Origin: Thermoleophilia bacterium
Lineage (GTDB): Bacteria; Actinomycetota; Thermoleophilia; UBA2241
Length of the DNA: 64,000 bases
Assembly (NCBI GenBank): GCA_041393415.1
Contig: JAWKKE010000008.1
Span: forward strand, 8,026 to 72,025
Direction of reading: 5' to 3'
Numbering within the stretch: position 1 is the first letter of the stretch; every line of letters starts with the position of its first letter. The notes under the pieces are model-generated. The model did not search any database. It saw only the letters and a list, made by a program, of their open reading frames with translations, and was not told where the DNA came from. A program made the translations under genes and the position numbers. Positions 26,174-35,772 of the stretch are shown piece by piece.

Positions 26174-27496
26174 TCCTACGCCGCCGGCAGGCAGTCGGCA
26201 CGGCTGCACGAGAATCGCGCGGAAGTCGTTGACATTTGTGCGTGTGGGGCCGGTGATGAGGAGGCTGCCGGCGGCCGTGAATACGCCGTAGGCGTCGTTC
26301 GCGGCCAGAGCAGCCGCAGGATCCACTCCGGCGGCGCGCGCTCGAGCCAGCGTCTCGGGCGCGACGAGCGCACCGGCGTTGTCTTCCGTCCCGTCTATCC
26401 CGTCGGTGTCGGCGGCGAGCGCGTAGATCCCCGGCTCGCCGCGCAACGCCAGCGCGAGTCCGAGAAGATACTCCGTATTGCGACCGCCGCGGCCGGCGCC
26501 GCTCACGGTCACCGTCGTCTCGCCGCCCGAGAGGATCACGCACGGACGAGCGGCGGCGCCCTCTGCCGCCATTCCCGTGGCGCCGGCGCGGGCAAGCGCG
26601 GCGTGCGCCGCACCGAGCTCCCGCGCCTCGCCCTGAAGATTGTCGCCGAGCACGATCGGGGCCACACCGGCCGTCCGCGCCGCATCCGCCGCAGCGGCCA
26701 GCGCATCGCCCGCCGTCGCCAGCACGACGATCTCGTCGCGAGCGAATGCAGCATCGCCCGGCTTCGGCGTCTCGTCGCACTCGCCCTCAGCGCGGGAGGC
26801 CGCCGTCCGGACGTAGCCGACAGCGGCGGCCGGCTCCTCGATGCCGTAGCGCGCGAGGATCGCCGCCGCCTCGGCGTACGTCGTCGCGTCCGGCACCGTC
26901 GGTCCGGACGCGATCACCGAGGGATCGTCGCCGGGCACATCCGAGATCGCGTACGTCACCACACGCGCGGGATGAGCGGCCACCGCAAGCCTCCCCCCTT
27001 TGACCAGCGAGAGGTGCTTGCGCACACAGTTCATCTCGGCGATCGTGGCGCCGCTGCGCAGGAGTGCGCGGCCGAGACCCTGCGCGTCGGCAAGCGAGAT
27101 ACCCGGTAGCGGTAGCTCAAGGAGCGCCGAACCGCCACCCGAGAGCAGGCAGACGACGAGATCGTCCCGCCCCAGACTCTCGACGAGGGCGAGCATACGA
27201 GCGCTGGCACGCAGGCCGGCCGCATCCGGCAGCGGATGTGCGGCCTCCACCACTTCGATGCACGCGCACGGCTCGCCGTGCCCGTAGCGCGTGATCACAA
27301 GGCCCTCGACGGGCCCGGTCCACGCGCGTTCGACGGCGAGCGCCATACGCGCCGCCGCCTTGCCGGCGCCGATCACGACCGTACGCCCGGAACGCGGCGG
27401 CGGTGGCAGCTTCTCCGGCAGAAGCGCCAGCGGATCCGCGGCCGCCACCGCTGCGTCGAAGAGGCGGCGCAAGAATGCACCTGGGTCAATCGACAT
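26156..27496 (-). CDS. Glycerate 2-kinase (DUF4147/MOFRL family)
   Basis: A 446-residue protein of the GckA/TtuD type that phosphorylates D-glycerate to 2-phosphoglycerate. The N-terminal DUF4147 part has VVIGAGKAAARMA, then VCLLSGGGSALL and a DVPGDDPSVIASGPTVPD motif; all are hallmarks. The C-terminal MOFRL part has CVILSGGETTVTVSGAGRGGRNTEYLLGLAL and ALAADTDGIDGTEDNAGALV. Length is normal. The ATG at 27496 is preferred to the GTG at 27499. Its 3' end overlaps the convergent HD-GYP gene. No pathway neighbours are visible. Confidence 0.9.
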   Translation of the reverse strand: MSIDPGAFLRRLFDAAVAAADPLALLPEKLPPPPRSGRTVVIGAGKAAARMALAVERAWTGPVEGLVITRYGHGEPCACIEVVEAAHPLPDAAGLRASARMLALVESLGRDDLVVCLLSGGGSALLELPLPGISLADAQGLGRALLRSGATIAEMNCVRKHLSLVKGGRLAVAAHPARVVTYAISDVPGDDPSVIASGPTVPDATTYAEAAAILARYGIEEPAAAVGYVRTAASRAEGECDETPKPGDAAFARDEIVVLATAGDALAAAADAARTAGVAPIVLGDNLQGEARELGAAHAALARAGATGMAAEGAAARPCVILSGGETTVTVSGAGRGGRNTEYLLGLALALRGEPGIYALAADTDGIDGTEDNAGALVAPETLARARAAGVDPAAALAANDAYGVFTAAGSLLITGPTRTNVNDFRAILVQPCRLPAGGVGSGGSV

Positions 27497-27659
27497 CACG
27501 CGCGATCACCACCGCGGTCGCATCTCTGAGCCTTCCTTCTAGCTAGCGACTGACGCCACGACATCCGCACAAGCCCCATGTTCTCACGGAACCCGCGTCA
27601 CAAATGATGAGCGCGCGCACTTGCCCTGCCGACGACCTCGGAAGAAGTACAATCCCTCC

Positions 27660-28318
27660 GTGCTGTACCCCGACCTCTGGCACGCATTCACCCACGCCGA
27701 GTGCTGTCTCGGCGCTGATCGGCTCGACTACCCCGAGTGGCACCTCGGCAGGGCGCGCTACGCCCTTTGGGCAATCGACGCCGAGATCTTCGCCGTGGCC
27801 AAGCGCCTGGAGGACTGGCGAGGGCGACTGCGTGACTTTCTGGTCGCGCCCTACGACCGCCGAGCGCACGTCACCGTGGCGGTGTGCGGCTTCCCGTGCG
27901 TCGCAGGCCGGGCGACACGCGAGCCGGCAGCGAACAACGTCGTACCGCGCGTTTGACATCCTTCGCGGCACCGTCGCGAAGGCATAAGAGTCGATATCCG
28001 CTTGCGGTCCCCGCCTGCGCATCAGGCCTCAGCAGCTGCTCGACGTTTCGAAGTCAGAGCAGGGCGACGCTGCGCTGCCTCCATCGCTGATTGCGCGGCA
28101 CCATCTTCAACGGCGATTTCACCTTTACCTGTTGCCGCCTGCCGCGCTTTCCGATCGACATCTGCAGCGACACGCGCCTCCTGCCGCTGATGACGCGCGA
28201 GGCCGAGAATGCCGAGCCCATCATGCTGCGCGTCGGCGCCGTCGGCCTCTACTCCTACGACACCGCTCACATCGGTTCGCCGCTCCGCCTCGACCGTCGC
28301 GTTACGCTAACGGGCTGA
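27660..28318 (+). pseudogene. Frameshifted gene, possibly 2H phosphoesterase-like
   Basis: A protein-like sequence broken over at least two or three frames. The first part, from a GTG at 27660, reads LYPDLWHAFTHAECCLGADRLDYPEWHLGRARYALWAIDAE and then RRAHVTVAVCGF before running out of frame near 27900-27956. The last part (28091-28318) reads GDFTFTCCRLPRFPIDICSD and AEPIMLRVGAVGLYSYDTAHIGSPLRLDRRVTLTG. The HVTV phrase suggests the 2H phosphoesterase/RNA ligase fold, but this is weak. At least two indels lie between 27900 and 28095. It may be a decayed gene or local sequence error. Confidence 0.4.
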
Positions 28319-28437
28319 GCGCGCCGACGCCGTCCTGAGGGTCGGCGAACGACAAGCCGGGTAATGACGTTCTGACGCGTGCATCCTCCGGCGCGAGCAT
28401 CGTGCTGCGCGACACCAACACCTGTGGGAGGCAAACG

Positions 28438-28908
28438 ATGGAAGCGCCAGAGCAGATCCGGCCCCGGCAGCTCGCCGACTACCTCGAGGTACTCACCAAA
28501 GCCGTCTTTCAGTCCGGCATCTCGTGGCGCGTGATCGCGGCCAAGTGGGACGGCTTCCGCGCCGCGTTCGCGCACTTCGACCCGGAGACGGTCGCCGCCT
28601 TCGGCGACGATGACGTCGAGCGCCTGATGAGCGACCAGAGCATCGTGCGCAACCGGCGCAAGATCGAGGCGACGATCCGCAACGCGCAGATCCTGCTCGA
28701 CCTGGATCGCGAGTATGGCGGCTTCCGCGCCTACCTGCGTTCGCACCCCAGCTTCGACGAGACGGTCGCCGACCTGCGCGGCAACTTCGGCTTTCTCGGC
28801 GACACCGGCGCCTACTTCTTTCTCTACGTGGTCGGTGAGCCGGTGCCGTCGCACGAGGAGTGGATGGCCGCGCACCCGCCGCGAACGCGGCCGACGAAGC
28901 GACACTAG
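28438..28908 (+). CDS. tag: DNA-3-methyladenine glycosylase I family protein
   Basis: A 156-residue base-excision repair enzyme. The helix-hairpin-helix glycosylase core is seen as EVLTKAVFQSGISWRVIAAKWDGFRAAFAHFDPETVAAF, then DQSIVRNRRKIEATIRNAQ, the Tag-family signature. The usual N-terminal zinc-binding Cys/His segment of Escherichia coli Tag is missing, so this is a shorter variant, and base specificity could differ. GTGGGAGG before the ATG at 28438 selects this start over an earlier in-frame ATG. An MBL-fold gene follows after 42 bp on the same strand. Confidence 0.8.
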   Translation: MEAPEQIRPRQLADYLEVLTKAVFQSGISWRVIAAKWDGFRAAFAHFDPETVAAFGDDDVERLMSDQSIVRNRRKIEATIRNAQILLDLDREYGGFRAYLRSHPSFDETVADLRGNFGFLGDTGAYFFLYVVGEPVPSHEEWMAAHPPRTRPTKRH

Positions 28909-28950
28909 GGCGAGCAAGACGACGCACGGGCGAGCTGCGGAGGGAGTGTG

Positions 28951-29739
28951 ATGACGACGAAATCGACACACGAGATCGCGCCCGGCGTGCACTGGCTGCA
29001 TCTGCGTGGCGTCAACGTGTTCTTTGTGCGCTCCGGCGCCGACTGGACGCTGATCGACACCGGCTTCCCCGGCGCCGCGGCGACGATCGCCGACGCCGCG
29101 GAGGAGCTGGTCGGCGGCGAGGGCCGTGCCGCTGCGATCCTACTCACGCACGGCCACCCCGATCACGCCGGCTCTGCCGCTGCGCTCGCGACCGCCTGGG
29201 ATGTGCCGATCGTCGCTCCCGCCGCCGAACTGCCGTACATGGACGGCGGCGATCTCTACCCGGAGCCCCTCGTCCACTGGCTCAAGCGCCGGCTGCCGGG
29301 CGGTGCGATCGCGGAGCTTGCGCGCCGCAGCGCGCTCCAAGCGCCGCTGACTGCGCTCGACCCCGGCCAAGACGTGCCCACGCTGCCCGATTGGATCGCC
29401 GTGCCGACGCCGGGGCACACACCCGGCCACACCGCCTACTTCCGGCCGAGCGATCGCACGTTGATCGCCGGCGACGCGCTGCTCACCCTCGCCTGGCCGA
29501 GCCGTCTCAGCGGCGGTGGCTGGCTGCTCGACCTGGTACGGCGGGCACCACGGATCACCGGCCCGCCATCCGGATTCACCTGCAACTGGGGCGACGCGGC
29601 GACGTCGGTCGCCGCCCTCGCCGAGCTCGACCCCTGGCTTCTGGCCAGTGGCCACGGCACACCGCTGGCCGGCCCGCGTCTGGCGCCGGCGCTGCGCGCC
29701 TTCGCCGCGCACGCACGCCACGCCGGGGAGCGCGCGTGA
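28951..29739 (+). CDS. MBL-fold metallo-hydrolase
   Basis: A 262-residue metallo-beta-lactamase-fold hydrolase. The metal motif is HGHPDHAGSA near residue 66, with later ligands in VPTPGHTPGHTAYF and LIAGDALL and a final ASGHGTPL. The N-terminal NVFFVRSGADWTLIDTGFPG is standard for the fold. No additional domain is present, so the substrate (thioester, lactone or phosphodiester) is open. The ATG at 28951 follows GGAGGGAG; a GTG three bases earlier is possible. It converges with the MttB-family gene, with 30 bp between stops. Confidence 0.85.
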   Translation: MTTKSTHEIAPGVHWLHLRGVNVFFVRSGADWTLIDTGFPGAAATIADAAEELVGGEGRAAAILLTHGHPDHAGSAAALATAWDVPIVAPAAELPYMDGGDLYPEPLVHWLKRRLPGGAIAELARRSALQAPLTALDPGQDVPTLPDWIAVPTPGHTPGHTAYFRPSDRTLIAGDALLTLAWPSRLSGGGWLLDLVRRAPRITGPPSGFTCNWGDAATSVAALAELDPWLLASGHGTPLAGPRLAPALRAFAAHARHAGERA

Positions 29740-29769
29740 CCACCGTGGAGAGCGGACCGACCGGGGATC

Positions 29770-31224
29770 TCAGCCCTCCGGTCTGAACCCCTCCACGATC
29801 GCGTCGATGCGCGCCGCGACGTCGTCGGCGAGCGGCGCGGGCTCGTGTGTGGCGAGCAAGCGCAGAGCCTTCTGGCGGGCTTTCTCGCGGAAGTCGAGCC
29901 CGCCCTCCTCCAGCCAGCGCACACGGCCCTGGCGGTTGACGATCGTCGGCCGCCACTGCGCCGCACGGAAGTTGCGCTTGGTGTGCTTCGTCACCAGGTA
30001 GTCGCCGCCGGGGCCGACCTGCTTGATCACGTCCAGCGCCAGCGTATCCGGGTTCACGTCCACGCCACCGAAGAACTGCCGGTTGAGCGCGACGTACTCG
30101 TCCATCATGACGATGAGCTCGAGCGAAGCCGTCATACCGAAGTCCATGTAACCGAGATCGTGATTGAGGTTGGAACCGGTGGCCATACTGACGAAGGCGG
30201 CCTCCCCGCCCTCCATGCCGGCCTGGGCGTCCACCGTCTGGGCGTCGGTGGTGCCCGCGTAGCCCCAATTCGGCAGACCCATCCAGTGCGCCAGCTCGAT
30301 CGCACAGACGTAGCCCATGTAGTACTCGGGGGCGTTGTACGCAGACTGCATGGTAGCCATGTCGAGAACGGCGGCGCCGAGGCCGAAGATGAACGGCGCC
30401 CCCGGGTTGCGCAGCTGAAGAACCACAAGGCCGAGGAGCGCTTCGGCAACGCCCAGCGCCACGTGTCCCGCCGTTGTGACCGGCGCCGTACCGCCCGCCA
30501 GCGGCGCCGTCGAATAGACCATGGGAATGCCTTTGTCGGCGCAGAACAGCAGCTTCTCGAGCGACTCTTCGGGGTGCAGCAGCGGGCTGGACGGCTGACC
30601 GAAGGCGACGAAGTACGGCTTGGCACGCAGAGCTTCACCACCGCCGCGCAGCTCGCAGGCGATGCGCCACATCGCCTCGAGATCCGCGGCGTTCTCCGAG
30701 ACCGCGACCGGCGGCTTGGTCGTGTTCTTCACCATCGCACGAAAGCTCTCGAGCGGCGCCACGTGCGGATCGCAGTCGGCCGGATGCGCGTACGACATCA
30801 CGAAATCGACATGCGGCAACGCATCGACGAGCCGTGCCGCCATGACTCCATCGGAGAGAACCGTGGCCCGGTGCTCGCCGGTCTCGAGATCGTAGACGGA
30901 TGTGACCGCCGAGCCGTTGCCGAAGTAGGAGTTGTAGCCGCCGAGGTTCATCGCCGGCGCGCCGTCACGATCGAAGACCGCGATCATCGCCGGCGCGGTT
31001 GCACGTGCGCGGGCGACGATCTCCTTGGGCACGCGCACGAGATCGTCGCCCTCGACCTCGCAGCCGGCGGACCGCAGAAGCTCCACCGCCTCCGGACTAT
31101 GCACGCGCTGCCCCACCGTCGCCATGATCTCGAGCGCAGCCTCGTACAGCGCCGCCTTCTCCGCCTCGGTCAAGTAGGTCATGCGACCGGCACGGGCGCT
31201 AGGCTCTGGGTTATTGACGGGCAC
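29770..31224 (-). CDS. Trimethylamine methyltransferase (MttB) family, no pyrrolysine codon
   Basis: A 484-residue TIM-barrel methyltransferase of the MttB superfamily, which moves a methyl group from a quaternary or tertiary amine to a corrinoid protein. Typical phrases are LYEAALEIMATVGQRVHSPEAVELLRSAGCEV at the start, DVFVMSYAHPAD-like and FVAFGQPSSPLLHPEES in the middle, and MGYVCAIELAHWMGLPNWGYAGTTDAQ. There is no in-frame amber codon, so it is a non-pyrrolysine MttB homologue; known members of that group demethylate glycine betaine, carnitine or related betaines. The GTG start has AGGAGG 5 nt upstream. No corrinoid protein gene is adjacent. An NCS2 permease lies 72 bp upstream on the same strand. 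Confidence 0.85.
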   Translation of the reverse strand: MPVNNPEPSARAGRMTYLTEAEKAALYEAALEIMATVGQRVHSPEAVELLRSAGCEVEGDDLVRVPKEIVARARATAPAMIAVFDRDGAPAMNLGGYNSYFGNGSAVTSVYDLETGEHRATVLSDGVMAARLVDALPHVDFVMSYAHPADCDPHVAPLESFRAMVKNTTKPPVAVSENAADLEAMWRIACELRGGGEALRAKPYFVAFGQPSSPLLHPEESLEKLLFCADKGIPMVYSTAPLAGGTAPVTTAGHVALGVAEALLGLVVLQLRNPGAPFIFGLGAAVLDMATMQSAYNAPEYYMGYVCAIELAHWMGLPNWGYAGTTDAQTVDAQAGMEGGEAAFVSMATGSNLNHDLGYMDFGMTASLELIVMMDEYVALNRQFFGGVDVNPDTLALDVIKQVGPGGDYLVTKHTKRNFRAAQWRPTIVNRQGRVRWLEEGGLDFREKARQKALRLLATHEPAPLADDVAARIDAIVEGFRPEG

Positions 31225-31296
31225 GGAGCCTCCTCTCCTCCAGTCCTTCGGCGCGCGGTGGCGCCGGCCAGATCGTACATGTCGGCCACGCCTGAA

Positions 31297-32727
31297 TCAG
31301 ACCAGGCCCTCCGCTTGCAGGAGCGGGATGAGAAAGTAGAGAACGAAACCGGCCGACGCCACCCACAGCATCCAGCTCACCTCGCGAGCCTTGCCCTGTA
31401 CCACGCGGATCAGCGTGTACGAGATGAATCCGAAACCGATGCCGTTGGCGATGCTGTAGGTCAACGGCATGACGGTCACGATCAGAATCGCCGGAATACC
31501 GAAGGCGGGGTTGGTGAAGTCGATCGTGGCGTGGCAAGCCACACGTCCCTCGGCCTCGCGCACGTTCTTGCTCAGCGTCGCCATCATGAGATAGCCGACG
31601 ACGATCAGCGCGGGGGCGGTCGCCGAGGCAGGCACGACGCCCGCAACCGGCGAGAAGAACATCGCCAGCAAGAAGAGCACGCCGACAACAACCCCGACCC
31701 ATCCTGTGCGGCCGCCCTGAGCGACTCCGGCGCCGGATTCGACGTAGGTGGTCGCCGACGACGCGCTCACGACACCGCCGGCGATCGCGGCAAGAGAGTC
31801 GACGAGCAGCGGGCGACTCACCTGCGGCAGGTCGCCCTTCTCATCAAGGTACCCCGCCTCACCGCCGACACCCACTAGGGTGCCCATGGTGTCGAAGAAG
31901 TCGCTCAACAGAAGGCTGAAGACCCAGAGGATCGCGGCCGCGACGCCGAGCTTCGCGAAAGCGCCGAGATCGAACGCACCGATGAGACTGAAGTCCGGCG
32001 CGGCGAAGACGCTGCTGGGAATGACCGCCGTGCCCTCGGCGAACGCGGCCTTGCCGTAGGCGTAGTTGAGCACGATCGCGAGGATCGTCGAGATCACAAT
32101 GCCGAGGATGATCGCCCCACGCCACTTGCGCGTGAACATGATGATCGTGATCACCAACCCGAAGAGTGTCACCGCCACGGGCACGCCGACGAAGTTGCCC
32201 AGTGCGAGCGGCGTGCCGCCGCCGCCGACGACGAGGCCGCCATCGACAAGGCCGATGAAGAGGATGAAGAAGCCGATACCGACGACGATCGCCTGCTTCA
32301 ACTCCAGCGGGATCGCACGGAAGATCGCCTCACGGAAGCCGCTGAGGACGAGGATCGTGATCCCGATGCCTTCGATCACGATCAGCCCCATGGCGCTCGC
32401 GAAAGTCAGACCCTGGCCTTGCACGAGGCTGAAGGCCACGACTGCGTTGATCCCCATGCCGGGCGCCAGCGCGTAGGCCCGGTTGGTGAAGATGCCCATG
32501 ATGATCGTCATTACGCCCGCGACCAGGCATGTGGAGGTGAGGGCGGCGGCGAACGGCAGGCCCTCGCCGCCCAAACCCAGGATGTTGGGGTTCACGAAGA
32601 TGACGTACGACATGACGATGAACGTCGTGACGCCGGCAAGCGTGTCGCGCTTCAGCGACGTGTTCCACTGCTGGAACTTGAAGTAGCGTTCGAGCGGTCC
32701 GGGTTTGGCAGCACTGGCGGCTTGCAT
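31297..32727 (-). CDS. NCS2 family nucleobase permease (AzgA-like)
   Basis: A 476-residue transporter with 12-14 membrane segments of the adenine/guanine/hypoxanthine branch of NCS2. The N-terminal FQQWNTSLKRDTLAGVTTFIVMSYVIFVNP is the AzgA opening. The signature AFSLVQGQGLTFASAMGLI and the substrate-binding segment LLVDSLAAIAGGVVSASSATTYVESGAGVAQGGRTG are present. It probably imports purines with protons. It is upstream of, and probably co-transcribed with, the MttB-family gene. Confidence 0.9.
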   Translation of the reverse strand: MQAASAAKPGPLERYFKFQQWNTSLKRDTLAGVTTFIVMSYVIFVNPNILGLGGEGLPFAAALTSTCLVAGVMTIIMGIFTNRAYALAPGMGINAVVAFSLVQGQGLTFASAMGLIVIEGIGITILVLSGFREAIFRAIPLELKQAIVVGIGFFILFIGLVDGGLVVGGGGTPLALGNFVGVPVAVTLFGLVITIIMFTRKWRGAIILGIVISTILAIVLNYAYGKAAFAEGTAVIPSSVFAAPDFSLIGAFDLGAFAKLGVAAAILWVFSLLLSDFFDTMGTLVGVGGEAGYLDEKGDLPQVSRPLLVDSLAAIAGGVVSASSATTYVESGAGVAQGGRTGWVGVVVGVLFLLAMFFSPVAGVVPASATAPALIVVGYLMMATLSKNVREAEGRVACHATIDFTNPAFGIPAILIVTVMPLTYSIANGIGFGFISYTLIRVVQGKAREVSWMLWVASAGFVLYFLIPLLQAEGLV

Positions 32728-32828
32728 GCTGCAAGCCTATCGCAAGGCGACAGGCCTTTGGTCTGAGGTGGCGATGCGGTGGGTAAGACCGCTGCAGAGC
32801 GTCGATTACCGATCGATAGGAGACACGC

Positions 32829-33398
32829 ATGGGAGTCGTCGACGACATCAAGAAGGCCGGCAGCACGGTCACCGAAGGCGCGGGCAAGTTTGTCAACGTG
32901 CAGCGCCAGCAGCGTCAGTTGCGCTCGCTGCAGGACGATGTGACCCGCCTGCAGCAGGACTTGGGCGAAATCACCGCGGGCCTCCTGGAGCGCGGCGAAC
33001 TCGCGCACCCCGCGCTCGATGCGCCCCGGGCGCTGCTGAAGCACGCGAACGAGGCAGTCGCCGCCAAGGAAGCGGAGATCGCCAGCCTCAAACCCGAACT
33101 CGACGCGGACGGCGGCACGCGGAGCCAGTACACGGAGCGCCTCAAGACGCAGGTCGGCGAGTGGAGCGGCGACATCGAGCGCCTCAAAGCGCGCGCCGGC
33201 GAGGCCTCAGACAGCGCCAAGACTGAGTACGACGAGCAGATCGCCAGCCTACGTGAACAGCGCGATTCGTTGGCAGCCAAACTCAGCGACCTGCAGGATG
33301 CGAGCGACGACGCTTGGGCCGACGTCAAGCAAGGTGCCCAGGGAGCATGGGACCGCGCCAAAGAGAGCTTCCAGAAGGCCAAGTCGCGCTTCGGCTGA
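32829..33398 (+). CDS. Coiled-coil protein of unknown function
   Basis: A 189-residue highly charged protein with no cysteine and long heptad-rich stretches: QRQQRQLRSLQDDVTRLQQDLGEI near residue 25, then KEAEIASLKPELDAD and EYDEQIASLREQRDSLAAKLSDL. The C-terminus (WADVKQGAQGAWDRAKESFQKAKSRFG) is amphipathic and looks like a membrane-surface helix. It has no signal peptide. No family was recognised. The ATG follows GATAGGAG. It is transcribed away from the NCS2 gene across a 101-bp intergenic region. Confidence 0.65.
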   Translation: MGVVDDIKKAGSTVTEGAGKFVNVQRQQRQLRSLQDDVTRLQQDLGEITAGLLERGELAHPALDAPRALLKHANEAVAAKEAEIASLKPELDADGGTRSQYTERLKTQVGEWSGDIERLKARAGEASDSAKTEYDEQIASLREQRDSLAAKLSDLQDASDDAWADVKQGAQGAWDRAKESFQKAKSRFG

Positions 33399-33439
33399 GA
33401 GGTTAGCGCCAACGGGCGGCGCACTCTGACGAGATTCTG

Positions 33440-34273
33440 CTAGACAGACAGAACGGCGACACCGGCGAGCACGATCGCCGCCGCCACGAGCTGCGCTCGC
33501 GTAAGGCGCTCGCCGATGAAGAGGCGTGCGCAGACCGCGATCACCACCGGTGAGAGCGTCGCCAGCACCGAGACGACGCTCAGGTACCCCATCGTCGTCG
33601 CCAGCGCGAACAAGAGGTTGGCGGCTACGCCGAGCACGCCGACGGCGGCGAGTACCGGCGCAGCGCGCAGGGGCACGTCGAGTCTCGGCCGCCGCGCGAT
33701 GATGTAGGCATATACGGCGGTCGCGGATCCCAAGCGACCGCAGAAGACGATCCAAGAGACGTCCTGCCCCTCGCTCGCGCTGAGGCCGACCATCATCGCG
33801 CCGAAGCCGACCGCGGCGCCGAGAGCGAGCGCCACACTGCGCAGACCCACGCGGCCGGTGCTGCGGGCCTCAGTGCGCGAGGTGAGGACGATGCCGAAGA
33901 GAGCCATCGCCATGCCGGCGTACTGCAGGCCGCTGGCACGCTCTCCGCCGGCCAACCCCACGACGACCGGGACGAGGGCGCAGGCAGCGACGATCGGCGA
34001 CACCACGCTCATCGTGCCTTGAGCGAGGGCCAAGTAGTAGGCAACGATGCCGCATCCACCGGCGATGCCGCCGATGAACGGGATCAGCAACGAGCGCGGT
34101 TCGGCAGGCGGGCTCCACTGCAGCACCAAGATGACGCCCGCAAGGAACAACGCGGTTGGCTGACTGACCGCCGTCACCGACCACACCGACCGCCGCCGCG
34201 ACTGCAACCCAGCGATGAAGTCGGATGTGCCGTAGGCGAGACTCGCGGCAAGGGCGAGCATCACGGCGAGCAT
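33440..34273 (-). CDS. EamA/DMT-superfamily transporter
   Basis: A 277-residue protein with ten hydrophobic segments in two five-helix halves, the drug/metabolite transporter layout. It opens MLAVMLALAASLAYGTSDFIAG and its second half ends LSPVVIAVCARLFIGERLTRAQLVAAAIVLAGVAVL, the typical EamA closing (P-V-x-x-x-x-x-x-x-F-x-G-E-x-L-x-x-x-Q). The start ATG at 34273 has AGGAGG about 11 nt upstream; the open frame before it is not needed. The substrate is unknown. Confidence 0.85.
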   Translation of the reverse strand: MLAVMLALAASLAYGTSDFIAGLQSRRRSVWSVTAVSQPTALFLAGVILVLQWSPPAEPRSLLIPFIGGIAGGCGIVAYYLALAQGTMSVVSPIVAACALVPVVVGLAGGERASGLQYAGMAMALFGIVLTSRTEARSTGRVGLRSVALALGAAVGFGAMMVGLSASEGQDVSWIVFCGRLGSATAVYAYIIARRPRLDVPLRAAPVLAAVGVLGVAANLLFALATTMGYLSVVSVLATLSPVVIAVCARLFIGERLTRAQLVAAAIVLAGVAVLSV

Positions 34274-34506
34274 TGAGTCCGCGACCTCCTGGCGGAAATG
34301 GACACATGAGCGACGGGAATGCGCCGCACCCCCCACTCGCGGCAGCACCCGCCGCCGTCAGTCTACGCGGACGCCGCTGTGAATGCGCGGGGAACGAACC
34401 ATGCGACGCGGACCGTCGCACGATACGGCGACACCACAGGCGGCGCGCCCCCGACCAGCCGGCACCACACAGAGGCCCGGGGGACACGCGGTGATACGCT
34501 CCGAGC

Positions 34507-35772
34507 ATGCAGGCCTCCGCGCACCTCAGTCAACGCCAGATCCTCGTGCTCGTCGCCGTCCTCGGCGGCGTGTTCTCGCTCGGCGCGCTGGCCACCGACC
34601 TCTACCAACCCGGACTGCCCACGATGGCCGACGACCTCGGCATCGGCACCCGCTCGGCACAGATGACGATCACCGCTCTCCTCGCTGGGCTCGCGCTGGG
34701 CCAACTCGCCGCCGGCCCGTTGAGCGACAGCCTCGGCCGGCGGCGCCCACTCCTCGTCGGATTGGCGCTCTTCGTCGCCTCTTCCATCGTCTGCGCCGTC
34801 GCACCCTCGGCGCTCATCTTGACTATCGCGCGCGTCGTTCAAGGAATGGCCGCCGCCGCCGGCGTCGCCCTCGGCAACGCCGTGGTCACCGACTACTTTC
34901 GCGATCGTGAGGCCGCTCGCGTGCTCTCCCGGCTCGTCCTCGTGAGCTACATCGTCCCCGTACTGGCGCCGCTCGTCGGCAGCGTCGTCCTGCGCCTCAC
35001 CTCCTGGCGAGGCCTTTTCGTCACGATGGCCATCGTGGGCGCCGTTTTGCTCATGGCCGTCGCCGTCGGACTGCGCGAGAGTCTGCCGCGGCAACGCCGC
35101 GCGCCCGCGGACACGCGCGCGCTCTTGAAGACGCTCGCAGACCTGCGTCACGACCGCGGGTTCGTCGGCCTCACGCTCAGCGCCGCCCTCATGTACGGAG
35201 CCTTCTTCGCCTACCTCACCGGCGTCTCGTTCGTAATGCAGCGACAGTACGGGGCCTCGCCCCTCCTCTTCAGCGTCCTCTTCAGCGTCAACGCCCTGGG
35301 GATGATGGCCGCTTCCCAGCTCAACCATATGCTCCTCGCGCGCCTCGCGCCGCGAACGCTCCACGCCGCTGGGCTCTCCGGATGTCTCCTCGCCGGCACG
35401 GGTGCGCTGATCGTCGCGGCGCTCCCCGGCACGAGCCTGCTGGCGCTCGAAGTGCCCCTCTTCGCGCTTGTCTTCTGCGTCGGGCTGGCGACGCCAGACG
35501 TCACTGCACTGGCGCTTTCGCGCCATCCCAACGTCGCCGGCTCGGCCGCCGCCGGCTTCGGCACCGTGCGCCTCGGCCTGGCATCGGCGACCACACCCCT
35601 CGTCGGCATCGGCGGCACCGTCGCCGCCGTACCGATGGCCGCGGTTATGGTCGCATCAAGCGCAGGCGCGCTGGCGGCGCTGGCGGCGGTGTGGCGGCGG
35701 GTGGGCGGAGCCGAACCCGCCGCCGCCACACTCGCGCCGGCAGAGACGGCCGAGGACGTTGCAGTAGGCTAG
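34507..35772 (+). CDS. MFS drug-resistance transporter (Bcr/CflA family)
   Basis: A 421-residue, 12-helix major facilitator. The opening ALATDLYQPGLPTMADDLGIGTRSAQMTITALLAGLALGQLAAGPLSDSLGRRRPLL matches Bcr/CflA transporters, including motif A (GPLSDSLGRRRP) and the motif around ARVVQGMAAAAGVALGNAVVTDYF. The predicted role is proton-driven export of drugs or small metabolites. The C-terminal tail is Ala/Glu-rich. It is followed by a small hypothetical gene after 53 bp. Confidence 0.85.
   Translation: MQASAHLSQRQILVLVAVLGGVFSLGALATDLYQPGLPTMADDLGIGTRSAQMTITALLAGLALGQLAAGPLSDSLGRRRPLLVGLALFVASSIVCAVAPSALILTIARVVQGMAAAAGVALGNAVVTDYFRDREAARVLSRLVLVSYIVPVLAPLVGSVVLRLTSWRGLFVTMAIVGAVLLMAVAVGLRESLPRQRRAPADTRALLKTLADLRHDRGFVGLTLSAALMYGAFFAYLTGVSFVMQRQYGASPLLFSVLFSVNALGMMAASQLNHMLLARLAPRTLHAAGLSGCLLAGTGALIVAALPGTSLLALEVPLFALVFCVGLATPDVTALALSRHPNVAGSAAAGFGTVRLGLASATTPLVGIGGTVAAVPMAAVMVASSAGALAALAAVWRRVGGAEPAAATLAPAETAEDVAVG

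Noticed and set aside
29770..31224. Pyrrolysine-containing MttB
   Set aside because: The reading frame has no in-frame TAG; it is complete without stop-codon readthrough.
29845..31878. 677-codon open frame on the plus strand
   Set aside because: It lies opposite the MttB-family and NCS2 genes, both of which have strong family motifs and ribosome binding sites; composition is shadow-like.
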